NCBI RefSeq assembly: GCF_003667575.1
Contig: NZ_RCUY01000009.1
Coordinates: forward strand, 124,001-188,000
DNA: 64,000 nucleotides
From: Mycetocola lacteus
Lineage (GTDB): Bacteria > Actinomycetota > Actinomycetes > Actinomycetales > Microbacteriaceae
Direction: 5' to 3'
Made by a program: the position numbers and the translations under genes. The notes under the pieces are model-generated. The model did no database searches and had not been told where the DNA came from. It worked only from the letters and a program-made list of their open reading frames with translations. Positions 8,632-19,829 of this stretch are shown in pieces (within the stretch, counting starts at the first letter, position 1; each line of letters starts with the position of its first letter).

Positions 8632-9645
8632 ATGACCACACATGTCACCGCGGCCTCCGTCTCCACCAACAACCATCATGATCCCACTCCACCATCCGGG
8701 GAGGCCACTCCCCTCCGGGTGGTGCCGCTGCGGCATCCCTGGCGCTGGGTCTTCGGATTTCTCGTTGTCTTCGCTGTTGCGCAGCTGGTCTGGACACTGT
8801 TCTCGAATCCGCGCTGGCGGTGGGACACCGTGGCCGACTATCTGTTCGCGCCCTCGATCATCAACGGCCTGTGGCTCACGCTCTGGCTGACCGCGGTTTC
8901 CGCGGTGCTGGGGTTTGTACTGGGTGCGCTCCTCGCCCTCGCCAGGCTCTCGGCTTCCCCGCTGCTGCGGTCATTCGCCTGGGGTTTCATCTGGTTCTTT
9001 CGGTCCATACCGCTCGTTGTGCAACTGGTCATCTGGTACAACCTCGGATATCTGTTCTCCACGATTGGGCTCGGGTGGCCCTTCACCTACGACTTCTGGA
9101 TCGTCGAGTTTAATACCAATCAGCTCATCTCCGCCGGTGCGGCCGCAGTTCTCGGGCTCTCCCTGCATCAGGCCGCCTACTCGGCCGAGATCATTCGGGC
9201 CGGAATCCTCTCGGTGGATCGCGGGCAGTTCGAGGCGTCGGCCGCGCTTGGTCTTCCCCGGCACACCCGGTTCTTCCGCATCGTGCTGCCCCAGGCGGCC
9301 CCGGCGATCATCCCCAACGCGTTCAACGAGGTGATCGGGCTTCTCAAGGGGACCTCGGTTGTTTTTGTGCTGGCGATTCCCGAGCTGTTTTACACGGTCC
9401 AGGTCATCTATAACCGCAATCAGCTGGTGATCCCGCTGCTTTTGGTGGCGGTGATCTGGTACACGGTGTTCACCACGGCGCTGAGCCTGCTCCAGAATCT
9501 GATCGAGCGCCGCTTTGCCCGCGGTGCCCAGCGAGCCCTTCCGCCCACACCCGGAGCCCGTCTTTGGGCGGTGATTCGGCGACGCCCGAGTCGAGACGGC
9601 GACACCGCCGCACACACGGGTACCCCCGAGGGAGCCCGGGCATGA
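8632..9645 (+). CDS. amino-acid-type ABC transporter permease
   Basis: A 337-residue integral membrane protein of the HisM/GlnP class. After a hydrophilic leader of about 45 residues come several membrane segments. The conserved SAEIIRAGILSVDRGQFEASAALGL EAA loop contacts the ATPase. A hydrophilic Arg-rich tail follows. The start is preceded by AAAGGAACCCC. The stop overlaps the ATPase start (ATGA). It is the single permease of this importer, so it probably acts as a homodimer. Confidence 0.9.
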   Translation: MTTHVTAASVSTNNHHDPTPPSGEATPLRVVPLRHPWRWVFGFLVVFAVAQLVWTLFSNPRWRWDTVADYLFAPSIINGLWLTLWLTAVSAVLGFVLGALLALARLSASPLLRSFAWGFIWFFRSIPLVVQLVIWYNLGYLFSTIGLGWPFTYDFWIVEFNTNQLISAGAAAVLGLSLHQAAYSAEIIRAGILSVDRGQFEASAALGLPRHTRFFRIVLPQAAPAIIPNAFNEVIGLLKGTSVVFVLAIPELFYTVQVIYNRNQLVIPLLLVAVIWYTVFTTALSLLQNLIERRFARGAQRALPPTPGARLWAVIRRRPSRDGDTAAHTGTPEGARA

Positions 9646-10496
9646 GCGCCGCAGTGCCGGCGGCGACCGATCGTCTGGGCCGGATTCGGATCGACGGCGT
9701 GAGTAAGTCATTTGGTACCCGCAGGGTTCTCGATGGGGTGTCCCTGACGGTCGAGCCCGGATCCGTGATCGCACTGGTGGGGCCCTCGGGCTCGGGAAAA
9801 TCCACGCTATTACGGGCGATCAACCACCTGGAAACCATCGATGCGGGCTCGATCACCATCGACGGAAACTATATTGGCTACACCCGTCACGGCGATCGGT
9901 TGTATGAGCTCCGCGAGAGCGAGGTGCTGCGGCGACGCACCGCGGTGGGCATGGTATTCCAGAATTTCCACCTGTTCCCGCACCTCACGGTGCTGGAGAA
10001 TATCGTCATTGCGCCGCTGTCGCTGCGCCGCGCGGACCGACCGGCCGCCGAGGCGCGGGCGCGTGAATTGCTCGCCCGGGTAGGCCTGGCCGAGTATGCC
10101 GAGGCGTATCCGCGGCGGCTCTCCGGCGGCCAGCAGCAACGGGTCGCGATCGCCCGGGCCCTCGCACTCGAACCTGCCGTCCTGCTCTTTGACGAGCCAA
10201 CCAGCGCCCTAGACCCCGAGCTGGTCGGCGAGGTGCTCGCGGTTATCCGTGAACTCGCACACGGCGGTACCACCCTGATCATCGTCACCCATGAGATTGG
10301 GTTTGCCCGCGAGGTCGCCGATCACGTGGTGTTCCTGGACCACGGGAGCATTCGCGAACAGGGCCCGCCGGATGTTGTCCTGGTGAATCCGTCACATGCC
10401 CGTACCCGCGCATTCCTGCGCCACCCCACCGCCACCGAAACCCCCGAATCGGACCATGAATCACCCGCCTCCCCCATCAACGCACCACAAGTATGA
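9642..10496 (+). CDS. amino-acid-type ABC transporter ATP-binding protein
   Basis: A 284-residue ATPase from the ATG at 9642, chosen because it overlaps the permease stop by 4 nt. Walker A is GPSGSGKST, the Q-loop is VFQNFHLFPH, the signature is LSGGQQQRVAIARALA, Walker B is VLLFDEPTSALDPE, and the switch His is in IVTHEIGFA. This is the polar-amino-acid import family (GlnQ/HisP/TcyC-like). It energises uptake with the permease and lipoprotein of the same operon. Confidence 0.92.
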   Translation: MSAAVPAATDRLGRIRIDGVSKSFGTRRVLDGVSLTVEPGSVIALVGPSGSGKSTLLRAINHLETIDAGSITIDGNYIGYTRHGDRLYELRESEVLRRRTAVGMVFQNFHLFPHLTVLENIVIAPLSLRRADRPAAEARARELLARVGLAEYAEAYPRRLSGGQQQRVAIARALALEPAVLLFDEPTSALDPELVGEVLAVIRELAHGGTTLIIVTHEIGFAREVADHVVFLDHGSIREQGPPDVVLVNPSHARTRAFLRHPTATETPESDHESPASPINAPQV

Positions 10497-10508
10497 GGGA
10501 GAAGCATC

Positions 10509-11489
10509 ATGAATATCCGCGCCACACGGCGTCGCCGAGGCCTGATCCTCGGTGCCGCACTCACCGCACTGGGGCTCCTGCTCGCCGGATGCGCCGCCGA
10601 ACCGCGGGCATCGGCACCCAGTACGGGCCCGTTTGATCTGACCACAAAAAACGTGCGGGCCCGGCCCCGCATCGATCCGGTTCCCGAGGCGGTGGCCGCG
10701 CTCCAGGCCTCGGGATTCACCCCCGCAAAGTCCGGGACGCTGACCGTGGCCCATGCACCGTTCACACCCCCGATTCTGTTTCTCGCCGAGGACGACAACA
10801 AGACGATCCTGGGCAGCGACGCCGATTTTGCCCAGCTGATCGCCGATGGGCTCGGGCTCACCTACGCACCCAAATCGGTGTCCTGGGCCGACTGGCCACT
10901 CGGGGTGCAGTCGGGAAAATACGACATCGGAGCCTCAAACATCACCGTGACCGAGGAGCGTAAAGACCTCTTCGATTTTGCCACCTACCGGGACGACGTC
11001 GTCTCCTTTGCGGTCGCCAAGGACAGCGCCATCACCCGCATCAGTGAGGCCAAGGACGTCTCGGGAAAGAAGGTTGTGGTGGGCAGCGGAACCAATCAGG
11101 AAAAGGTGCTGCTGGGGTGGTTTGCCGCCAATGAGGCGGCCGGACTCCCGCCGGGTGAGGCCGTGTACTTTGACGATGTGGCGGCCGCCACCCTGGCCCT
11201 CACCTCGGGCCGGGTGGACGCCACACTCGGGCCCAATGCCACCAATGCGTATCGGGCCGCCACCACCGGGGAAACCAAGCTGGTGGGAGCGATCAACGGC
11301 GGCTATCCGGCCAATGCCGAGATCGGGGCGGTGACCGCAAAGGGCAATGGCCTGGCCGAACCCATCCGACTCGTCCTCAACTCGTTGATCGCCGACGGTA
11401 CCTATGCGAAGGTACTGAAGCGCTGGTCGGTGGAGGTTGAGGGGTTGGATGTGTCTCTGGTGAACCCGCCGGGACTCCCGCGCGAATAG
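10509..11489 (+). CDS. amino-acid-type ABC transporter substrate-binding lipoprotein
   Basis: A 326-residue lipoprotein. A basic N-terminus and hydrophobic core lead to the lipobox LLAGC (cleavage before C28). The rest is a type II periplasmic-binding fold with the GSDADFAQLIADGLGL and ASNITVTEERKDLFDFATY motifs of polar amino-acid binders. It follows the ATPase by 12 bp and has a GAGGGAGAAG ribosome site. It would capture the substrate at the cell surface for this importer. The ligand is unknown; a sulfur-containing amino-acid derivative would fit the adjacent monooxygenases. Confidence 0.9.
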   Translation: MNIRATRRRRGLILGAALTALGLLLAGCAAEPRASAPSTGPFDLTTKNVRARPRIDPVPEAVAALQASGFTPAKSGTLTVAHAPFTPPILFLAEDDNKTILGSDADFAQLIADGLGLTYAPKSVSWADWPLGVQSGKYDIGASNITVTEERKDLFDFATYRDDVVSFAVAKDSAITRISEAKDVSGKKVVVGSGTNQEKVLLGWFAANEAAGLPPGEAVYFDDVAAATLALTSGRVDATLGPNATNAYRAATTGETKLVGAINGGYPANAEIGAVTAKGNGLAEPIRLVLNSLIADGTYAKVLKRWSVEVEGLDVSLVNPPGLPRE

Positions 11490-11503
11490 AGGCGCGACCG
11501 CTT

Positions 11504-11553
11504 ACCCAGGTTGCTGGCTCGACACTCTGGGGTGCCGAGCCGGCTACCTGGGT
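11504..11553. terminator. stem-loop between convergent operon end and dxs
   Basis: A two-level inverted repeat: outer ACCCAGGT/ACCTGGGT (perfect, 8 bp) and inner GGCTCG/CGAGCC. There is no T run on either side, so it is either a weak bidirectional terminator or an mRNA 3'-end stabiliser. Confidence 0.55.
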
Positions 11554-11589
11554 GGTGCTAGTTTCCGGTGACGCTCGTTTCTGCTGACA

Positions 11590-13545
11590 CTACTTGCCGG
11601 TGACCGCGTCGAAGCCGGGGCTCGTGGCCGGGTGCGGGTCCTCGCCGTCCGGACGGGCGACCGGGATGCGGCTGCCGAGTACCTGGGCGACCACGTCGCG
11701 GGCGATCTGCTGGCCGGTCAGCCCGGCATCGGTCAGGATCTGCTCACGCGAGGCGTGATCGATAAACAGGTCGGGCAGGCCCAGCTCGTCTACCGCGGTG
11801 TCCACTCCGGCCTCACGCAGACGCTGACGGATGCGGGTACCGATGCCGCCCACGCGCACACCGTCCTCGAGCGTGATGACCAGGCGGTGGCGACGTGCCA
11901 ACTCCACCACGTCTTCGTTCACCGGGACGACCCAGCGGGGGTCCACGACGGTCGCGCCGATGCCCTGCGCCCGCAGACGCTCGGCCACATCCAGCGCGAT
12001 CGTGGCCATCGGGCCCACGGCGACAATCAAGACGTCCTCACGGTCGCCCTCGGCCAGCACATCGACCCCGCCCTCGGTACGGCGCAGCGCGGCGATCTCC
12101 TCGGGTGCCGATCCCTTGGGGAACCGGATTACGGTCGGGGCGTCATCCACGGCCACGGCCTCGGCCAGCTCCTCACGCACACGAATCGCGTCACGCGGGG
12201 CGGCGATGCGGATACCCGGGACAACCTGCAGGATCGAGAGATCCCACATGCCGTGGTGAGAGGGGCCGTCGGGGCCGGTTACACCGGCCCGATCAAGCAC
12301 AAACGTGACGCCGGCCTTGTGCAGGGCCACATCCATCAGGATCTGGTCGAACGCACGGTTTACAAAAGTCGCGTACATCGCCACCACCGGGTGCAGACCC
12401 GCATAGGCGAGACCGGCCGCGGAGGTCACCGCATGCTGCTCGGCGATCCCCACGTCGTGAACCCGGGTCGGGAATCGCTCGGCAAAGGCGTGCAGACCGG
12501 TGGGACGCAGCATCGCGGCCGTGATCGCCACAACCTTCTTATTCCGGGTTCCCTCGGCGAGCAGGGCGTCGCTAAAGACGCCCGTCCAGCTCTGCTGCGA
12601 GCTCGTGCTCAGCGCACGGCCGGTCACGGGATCGATCTTGCCCACGGCGTGGAACTGGTCATCCTGGTCGTCGCGGGCGGGCTGGTATCCGCGGCCCTTC
12701 TCGGTGATCGCGTGCACGATGACCGGGGCACCGTAGTTCTTGGCCTGGGTCAGCGCCTCCTCCATCGCGTGGAGGTCGTGTCCGTCGATCGGACCGATGT
12801 ACTTAATATCGAGGTTCGAGTAGAGCGCCTCGTTGTTGCTGGCGCGGGAGAGGAACCCGTGGGTGCCACCACGCACGCCGCGGTAGAGGGCACGGCCGGG
12901 AGCGCCCAGCTTGGCAAAGAACTGCTCACTGCTGCGTCGCAGCGAGCGGTAGGACTTCCGGGTGCGGACGTCGTTGAGGTAGCGTGCCATGCCGCCGATG
13001 GTCGGCGCGTAGGAGCGGCCGTTATCGTTGACCACGATGACCATGCGACGCGCGTTGTCGTCGGTCATGTTGTTGAGCGCTTCCCAGGTCATGCCGCCGG
13101 TCAGCGAGCCGTCGCCCACCACTGCGACAACCGCCCGATCAGACTGTCCGGTCATCGCAAATCCGCGCGAGATCCCGTCGGCCCAGCTCAGTGAGCTCGA
13201 GGCGTGTGAGGACTCCACGATGTCGTGGTCGGATTCGCTGCGCTGCGGATATCCGGCCAATCCCCCACGCTCGCGCAGGTGGCTAAAGTCCTGGCGGCCG
13301 GTCAGTAGCTTGTGCACGTAGGACTGGTGTCCGGTATCAAACACGATGGGATCGTTCGGAGAGTCGAAGACGCGGTGGATCGCCAGGGTCAGCTCCACCA
13401 CCCCGAGGTTCGGTCCCAGGTGTCCCCCGGTGAGCGCAACCTTATTGATCAGGAACTCGCGGATTTCCAGGGCCAGCACCTTGAGCTGCGACTCGGTCAA
13501 ACCATCCAGGTCACGGGGGGATGAAATCTTCTCAAGAATCGACAT
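11590..13545 (-). CDS. dxs: 1-deoxy-D-xylulose-5-phosphate synthase
   Basis: A 651-residue ThDP enzyme condensing pyruvate and glyceraldehyde-3-phosphate, the first step of the MEP isoprenoid pathway. It has HLGPNLGVVELT, the ThDP/Mg motif GDGSLTGGMTWEALNN, the transketolase central domain with FVLDRAGVTGPDGPSHHG, and the C-terminal domain. The start MSILEKI at 13545 is preferred over an upstream in-frame codon because AAGGAGT lies directly before it. It is monocistronic and converges with the ABC operon. Only 175 bp separates it from acnA. Confidence 0.95.
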   Translation of the reverse strand: MSILEKISSPRDLDGLTESQLKVLALEIREFLINKVALTGGHLGPNLGVVELTLAIHRVFDSPNDPIVFDTGHQSYVHKLLTGRQDFSHLRERGGLAGYPQRSESDHDIVESSHASSSLSWADGISRGFAMTGQSDRAVVAVVGDGSLTGGMTWEALNNMTDDNARRMVIVVNDNGRSYAPTIGGMARYLNDVRTRKSYRSLRRSSEQFFAKLGAPGRALYRGVRGGTHGFLSRASNNEALYSNLDIKYIGPIDGHDLHAMEEALTQAKNYGAPVIVHAITEKGRGYQPARDDQDDQFHAVGKIDPVTGRALSTSSQQSWTGVFSDALLAEGTRNKKVVAITAAMLRPTGLHAFAERFPTRVHDVGIAEQHAVTSAAGLAYAGLHPVVAMYATFVNRAFDQILMDVALHKAGVTFVLDRAGVTGPDGPSHHGMWDLSILQVVPGIRIAAPRDAIRVREELAEAVAVDDAPTVIRFPKGSAPEEIAALRRTEGGVDVLAEGDREDVLIVAVGPMATIALDVAERLRAQGIGATVVDPRWVVPVNEDVVELARRHRLVITLEDGVRVGGIGTRIRQRLREAGVDTAVDELGLPDLFIDHASREQILTDAGLTGQQIARDVVAQVLGSRIPVARPDGEDPHPATSPGFDAVTGK

Positions 13546-13672
13546 GGGTACTCCTTCGCTGTCTGCCTGCGCGGGGGCGCGGACTCGTGGATCGGACAGC
13601 GTCCGAGGCACAGGGATAGTTTAGGTGATCCGAGCACATATTGGGTGTGAGCCGCGCGCCGAACAAACCAAA

Positions 13673-13706
13673 GCCGGCCCCGGAAGGTTCCTTCCGGGGC
13701 CGGACT
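13673..13706 (-). terminator. intrinsic terminator of acnA
   Basis: A strong GCCGGCCCCGGAAG hairpin with a 4-nt loop, followed on the minus strand by TTTGGTTTGTT. It lies 15 bp after the acnA stop. Confidence 0.85.
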
Positions 13707-13720
13707 TTCGGGGTTACGAA

Positions 13721-16471
<2,751 letters not shown>

Positions 16472-16603
16472 TACGCGTTCTCCTCTGGCTAGACAGGCGC
16501 GCCCGCACCTGCGTTCAAGGACCCTCCTCCCCTGCCGCAACAGCGGGGAACTCGGTGCCTTGGTTCGCATGTTCGCTACGTCGCGACTAAGGCTGTCCTT
16601 ATT

Positions 16604-16621
16604 TATCTTGATGTCGAGATA
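16604..16621. promoter_or_regulatory. palindromic operator-like site upstream of acnA
   Basis: An imperfect 18-bp palindrome (7 of 9 pairs match) reading TATCTCGACATCAAGATA on the acnA strand. It lies 133 bp upstream of the acnA start inside the 263-bp gap before DUF3159. It is probably a regulator-binding site. I cannot assign the regulator from sequence. Confidence 0.45.
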
Positions 16622-16683
16622 ATTCTATCAGTATTCCGACGCGGTGTCGCTCACATCCGTGCGTGGCGTGTGGGTAAACGACC

Positions 16684-16715
16684 GCGACCCCCGCCCGTTT
16701 CCGGGTGGGGGTCGC
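16684..16715 (-). terminator. terminator of the dut-DUF3710-DUF3159 operon
   Basis: GCGACCCCC(A/G)CCCG hairpin with a 4-nt loop, 20 bp after the DUF3159 stop. The T run is weak. Confidence 0.65.
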
Positions 16716-16734
16716 AGAGGAGTTTACGAGTGTT

Positions 16735-17523
16735 CTAGGAACGTTTATCCGCCGTTTCGCCGCGGCGATACACCGAGCGGACGATCAGCCAGGTCAACAC
16801 CAGGACCGGCGCGTAGAGCGGCAGGCCCATCGCGATCCGGGTCAGACCCAGCGCCGCGACGTTTCCGGAGAAGTAGAAGGGCAGCTGAACCGCCAGTCGG
16901 GCCACAAACATGCCCACCCAGGCCAGGGTCAGCCAGGTGAACACACGCCGCTTAAAGCGGTCGTGACGCCAGGCCACGCCGTCGCCCATCAGGTACCCGG
17001 CCAGCACGCCGATCAGCGGCCAACGGACGGCGATCGAGATCAGCAGTCCGAGGGCATATCCGGAGTTCACGTAGAACCCCAGCACAAAGTTGTCTTCGGC
17101 ACGGCCCGTAGTGAGAGCCAGCACGGCCGAGGCCACCACTCCCACCAGGCCGCCGATCGCGGCGGTGACCGAGGACTTGCCGATCAGTCGCGCCACGGTT
17201 GCCACCACGGCGATTCCCACCGCCAGGCCGGCGGCCCAGGGCAGGCTCTGCGTCAGCGTAAAAACGATGACAAAGAGCAGGCCCGGAACCACAGCCTCGA
17301 TGATGCCGCGGATGCCACCGATCGCACCCAGCAGGGCGGTGCCGGTATTACTGCCACCGGAGGCCAGCGCACCCAGTGAGGAGCGCGCCGCCACCTGGGC
17401 CAGCGTCTCACTGAGCTTGGGCGAGATCTCCTCGCCGTCCGCGGGTACCGGCTGGCTTGACTCCGGCTGGTGTGACCCTGACTGGTGTGACTCCGGCGGG
17501 GTGGTCGAGTCGGACGAGGTCAT
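16735..17523 (-). CDS. DUF3159 family membrane protein
   Basis: A 262-residue protein. A Ser/Pro/Gln-rich hydrophilic leader (about 1-45) precedes five or six membrane segments (GIIEAVVPGLLFVIVFTLT, AGLAVGIAVVATVARL, the SAVLALTTGR region, and the final VLVLTWLIVRSVY). This matches the actinobacterial DUF3159 family in length, topology and location behind dut and DUF3710. It is last in the operon, 3 bp after DUF3710. Function unknown; transport or envelope roles are possible but not shown. Confidence 0.85.
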   Translation of the reverse strand: MTSSDSTTPPESHQSGSHQPESSQPVPADGEEISPKLSETLAQVAARSSLGALASGGSNTGTALLGAIGGIRGIIEAVVPGLLFVIVFTLTQSLPWAAGLAVGIAVVATVARLIGKSSVTAAIGGLVGVVASAVLALTTGRAEDNFVLGFYVNSGYALGLLISIAVRWPLIGVLAGYLMGDGVAWRHDRFKRRVFTWLTLAWVGMFVARLAVQLPFYFSGNVAALGLTRIAMGLPLYAPVLVLTWLIVRSVYRRGETADKRS

Positions 17524-17526
17524 GCC

Positions 17527-18201
17527 CTACTCGGTTCCCGGGGCCACCGGCATCTTCAGCGCGAGCAGGTCGCGCGGAGGCATCGGGGTGTTGCCGCGGA
17601 CAACCACGACACTACGGAACAGGTCATCGATGGCCTCAATGGCCTCGGTGTTGCCCTCCTCGGCACCGGCACCGGCCACAACGCCGCGCAGGAACCAGCG
17701 GGGACCGTCCACGCCGATGAAGCGGGCCGCGCGTGCGCCGCCCGGGTTTTCGGGGGTGGTTTCGCCGGGCAGGGTCGCAAACAGCTCCGGGCCGAGAATG
17801 GTCTCGACCTCGCGAACCTTGCCGCCCTGACCGTTGATGCCCACGGTGATCTGCTCACGGGTCTCGTGCCAGAGGCCCGAGCTGCGCGGCGCGGCAAATG
17901 CCTGCACCTGCAGGGTCGAACCGGCATAGTCGAGTCCCACGGCGATGATGCGCTGGGTGGATTCCTCCACCTCGAGGCGCAGGTTCAGCCCCTCACGCGG
18001 GAGGATTTTGACGCCGCCCAGGTCGATGTAGGGACGAACCGGGTTCGCCTCGCTCTCGTCGTACGGGCCACCCTCCACGCGGTCGGCCGGAGCCGACTTC
18101 GCGTCGATAGGCTCGGCGACGCTCTCGGCGGCGGTGTCCTCTGCATCCACAACGTCCACCGCGTCGGTGGCGGGGGCGGTGCTGTTCTTTTTCCTAATCA
18201 T
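17527..18201 (-). CDS. DUF3710 family protein
   Basis: A 224-residue soluble protein with an acidic, low-complexity N-terminal 50 residues. A conserved core follows, from YIDLGGVKILPREG to the C-terminal LPPR-like PMPPRDLLALKMP segment (about 55-220). It matches the DUF3710 family that accompanies dut in actinobacteria. Its ATG overlaps the dut stop (ATGA), indicating coupled translation. No catalytic signature is visible and function is unknown. Confidence 0.85.
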   Translation of the reverse strand: MIRKKNSTAPATDAVDVVDAEDTAAESVAEPIDAKSAPADRVEGGPYDESEANPVRPYIDLGGVKILPREGLNLRLEVEESTQRIIAVGLDYAGSTLQVQAFAAPRSSGLWHETREQITVGINGQGGKVREVETILGPELFATLPGETTPENPGGARAARFIGVDGPRWFLRGVVAGAGAEEGNTEAIEAIDDLFRSVVVVRGNTPMPPRDLLALKMPVAPGTE

Positions 18202-18656
18202 GCCTGTGCTCCTGTCTGAGGACGACCATACCCGGTCGAACCGAATCCTGTCTCACCGCGTTCGCTTTCAGGTAACACATCTACCGGAATGAAGCGTGCC
18301 TGGGTGACCGGCATGATGATGATCTGTGCAATCCGATCCCCCACCGCAACCTCATACGGGGTCGAGGAATCGGTGTTCAGCAGGATGACCTTGATCTCGC
18401 CGCGATAGCCGGCATCGATGGTGCCCGGGGAGTTCACCACGGTGATGCCGTGCTTGGCGGCCAGGCCGCTGCGCGGAACCACAAACGCGGCATGCCCGTC
18501 GGGCAGCGCGATCAAGACACCGGTACCCACCAGGGCACGCTGGCCCGGGGCGAGGGTGACCGCCTCGGCGGCCATCAGGTCGGCACCCGCATCGCCCGGT
18601 TGCGCATAGCGCGGGGCTTCTCGGGCGATAATAGGGATATCAACACTTTCGGTCAC
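18198..18656 (-). CDS. dut: dUTP diphosphatase
   Basis: A 152-residue trimeric dUTPase hydrolysing dUTP to dUMP and PPi, which keeps uracil out of DNA and feeds dTMP synthesis. Family motifs in order: AGADLMAAE (I), VPRSGLAAKHG (II), NSPGTIDAGYRGEI (III, with catalytic Asp), DRIAQIIIMPV (IV), and the C-terminal ERGETGFGSTGYG arm (V). The GTG at 18656 is preferred because TACCCT ends exactly 6 nt upstream. An alternative ATG at 18695 would overlap the divergent DUF3093 start codon. Confidence 0.92.
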   Translation of the reverse strand: MTESVDIPIIAREAPRYAQPGDAGADLMAAEAVTLAPGQRALVGTGVLIALPDGHAAFVVPRSGLAAKHGITVVNSPGTIDAGYRGEIKVILLNTDSSTPYEVAVGDRIAQIIIMPVTQARFIPVDVLPESERGETGFGSTGYGRPQTGAQA

Positions 18657-18693
18657 AGATCGAGGGTAATGCACATCGATGAATGATTGAGAC

Positions 18694-19152
18694 ATGACCC
18701 AGTATCACGAACGACTTTTCCCTTCCGTAATGGTGTTTGTTGCCACCGCCCTGGTGATCCCCGCGAGCATTCTGGTGTTCTTCCCGATCTCACTGACGGT
18801 GGGATACGTGGTGGCCGCGGTGCTCTATCTGGGATCGGTCGCCCTGTTTTTGACGATGGCCCCCACGGTGTCGATCAACGACGGGGTACTGCGGGCCGGA
18901 CGCGCCCGCATCCCGGTCACCGAACTGGGCACCCCCGAGGCCTTCACCGGGGAGGCCGCGCGTGCCGAGCGCGGCGTCAACCTGCACGCCCGCGCGTACC
19001 TGCTGCTCAACGCCTGGGCGCAGCAGGCGGTGAAGGTCCCCGTGGTGGACGCGCAGGACCCGACCCCGTACTGGCTGATCTCGACCCGCCGCGCGGGTGA
19101 ACTGGCCGCGGCGATCGAGGCCGCCCGCCGCGAACAGGTCGAAGCCGCCTAG
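18694..19152 (+). CDS. DUF3093 family membrane protein
   Basis: A 152-residue protein with two N-terminal membrane segments (about 10-30 and 35-55). A soluble domain follows with VSINDGVLRAGRARIPVTELG and a conserved YWLISTRRAGELAAAI C-terminus. It matches the actinobacterial DUF3093 family and its usual position divergent from dut. AATGAT lies 6 nt before the ATG, consistent with a leaderless start. Function unknown; the soluble part resembles PH-like membrane-associated domains, which is inference. Confidence 0.85.
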   Translation: MTQYHERLFPSVMVFVATALVIPASILVFFPISLTVGYVVAAVLYLGSVALFLTMAPTVSINDGVLRAGRARIPVTELGTPEAFTGEAARAERGVNLHARAYLLLNAWAQQAVKVPVVDAQDPTPYWLISTRRAGELAAAIEAARREQVEAA

Positions 19153-19278
19153 CCGTCGTCACCGACACGGCGCGTGTTCGCCCGTCGCGAAACCGACGGG
19201 ACAGCACCCAAATGCGCCCTCCCGGGCCGGCTACGTCCCGCCGCCGCACGGTCCCGCGCGAAGCCGGCACCGGGCACA

Positions 19279-19316
19279 CAAAAGGCCCTCACGATTTTCA
19301 TCGTGAGGGCCTTTTG
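19279..19316. terminator. bidirectional terminator between DUF3093 and DUF4193
   Basis: A near-perfect hairpin (AAAAGGCCCTCACGAT and its complement) flanked by A and T runs, serving both convergent genes. Confidence 0.9.
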
Positions 19317-19334
19317 ACACTGTGTTGTTAGAGC

Positions 19335-19628
19335 CTAGGCGGCGCACTCCACACAAACCGGGCCGAGCTTGGTCTCGTGGTCGATCTGGGAGCGGAACTT
19401 CACCAGGAAGCAGCTCACACAGGTGAATTCGTCCGCCTGCGGGGGCAGAACGACCACGTCGAGGTCGAGGTCCGAGAGGTCGGCACCGGGCAGCTCGAAG
19501 CCACCGGGGTTGTCCGCATCCTCGTCACCTACAGCGCCCGAGAGTTTGTCCGGCACGCGCTCCTTAAGCGCTTCGATCGATTCGGAATCGTCGTCGCTTT
19601 TGCGAGGTGCGTCGTAATCCGTTGCCAT
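19335..19628 (-). CDS. DUF4193 family zinc-ribbon-like protein
   Basis: A 97-residue protein: MATDYDAPRK start, acidic middle, and a C-terminal pair of CxxC knuckles (CVSC at about 70-73 and CVEC at about 92-95) that probably bind zinc. It is typical of the actinobacterial DUF4193 family found beside sepH. The open frame extends far upstream, but this start is fixed by a purine-rich AGAGAAGTGG site and by the family N-terminus. Function unknown. Confidence 0.9.
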   Translation of the reverse strand: MATDYDAPRKSDDDSESIEALKERVPDKLSGAVGDEDADNPGGFELPGADLSDLDLDVVVLPPQADEFTCVSCFLVKFRSQIDHETKLGPVCVECAA

Positions 19629-19829
19629 GTTTTTCCACTTCTCTTCGCCTTTACCGATCTGAATCGGCGGCCATAGTTTGCAACAATCCGCGCTCAATAG
19701 CAAACCGAGCGACGTTTTTTCCCAGCGTTTTGTCGGGAACACACGCCGCGCCCGCGCGATTACGCGTTTCACCCGGCATTCATGGCACCATTGTTCACAG
19801 GATTTATGACGCCGAAAGAGGCAGGGCAC

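Noticed and set aside
11504-11553. T-box or attenuator leader
   Set aside because: It lies between two convergent gene ends, so it cannot be a leader of either. A terminator or 3' stem-loop is simpler.
18657-18695. Longer dut starting at an ATG at 18695
   Set aside because: That ATG would overlap the divergent DUF3093 start codon (CATG). The GTG at 18656 has a correctly spaced -10 box.
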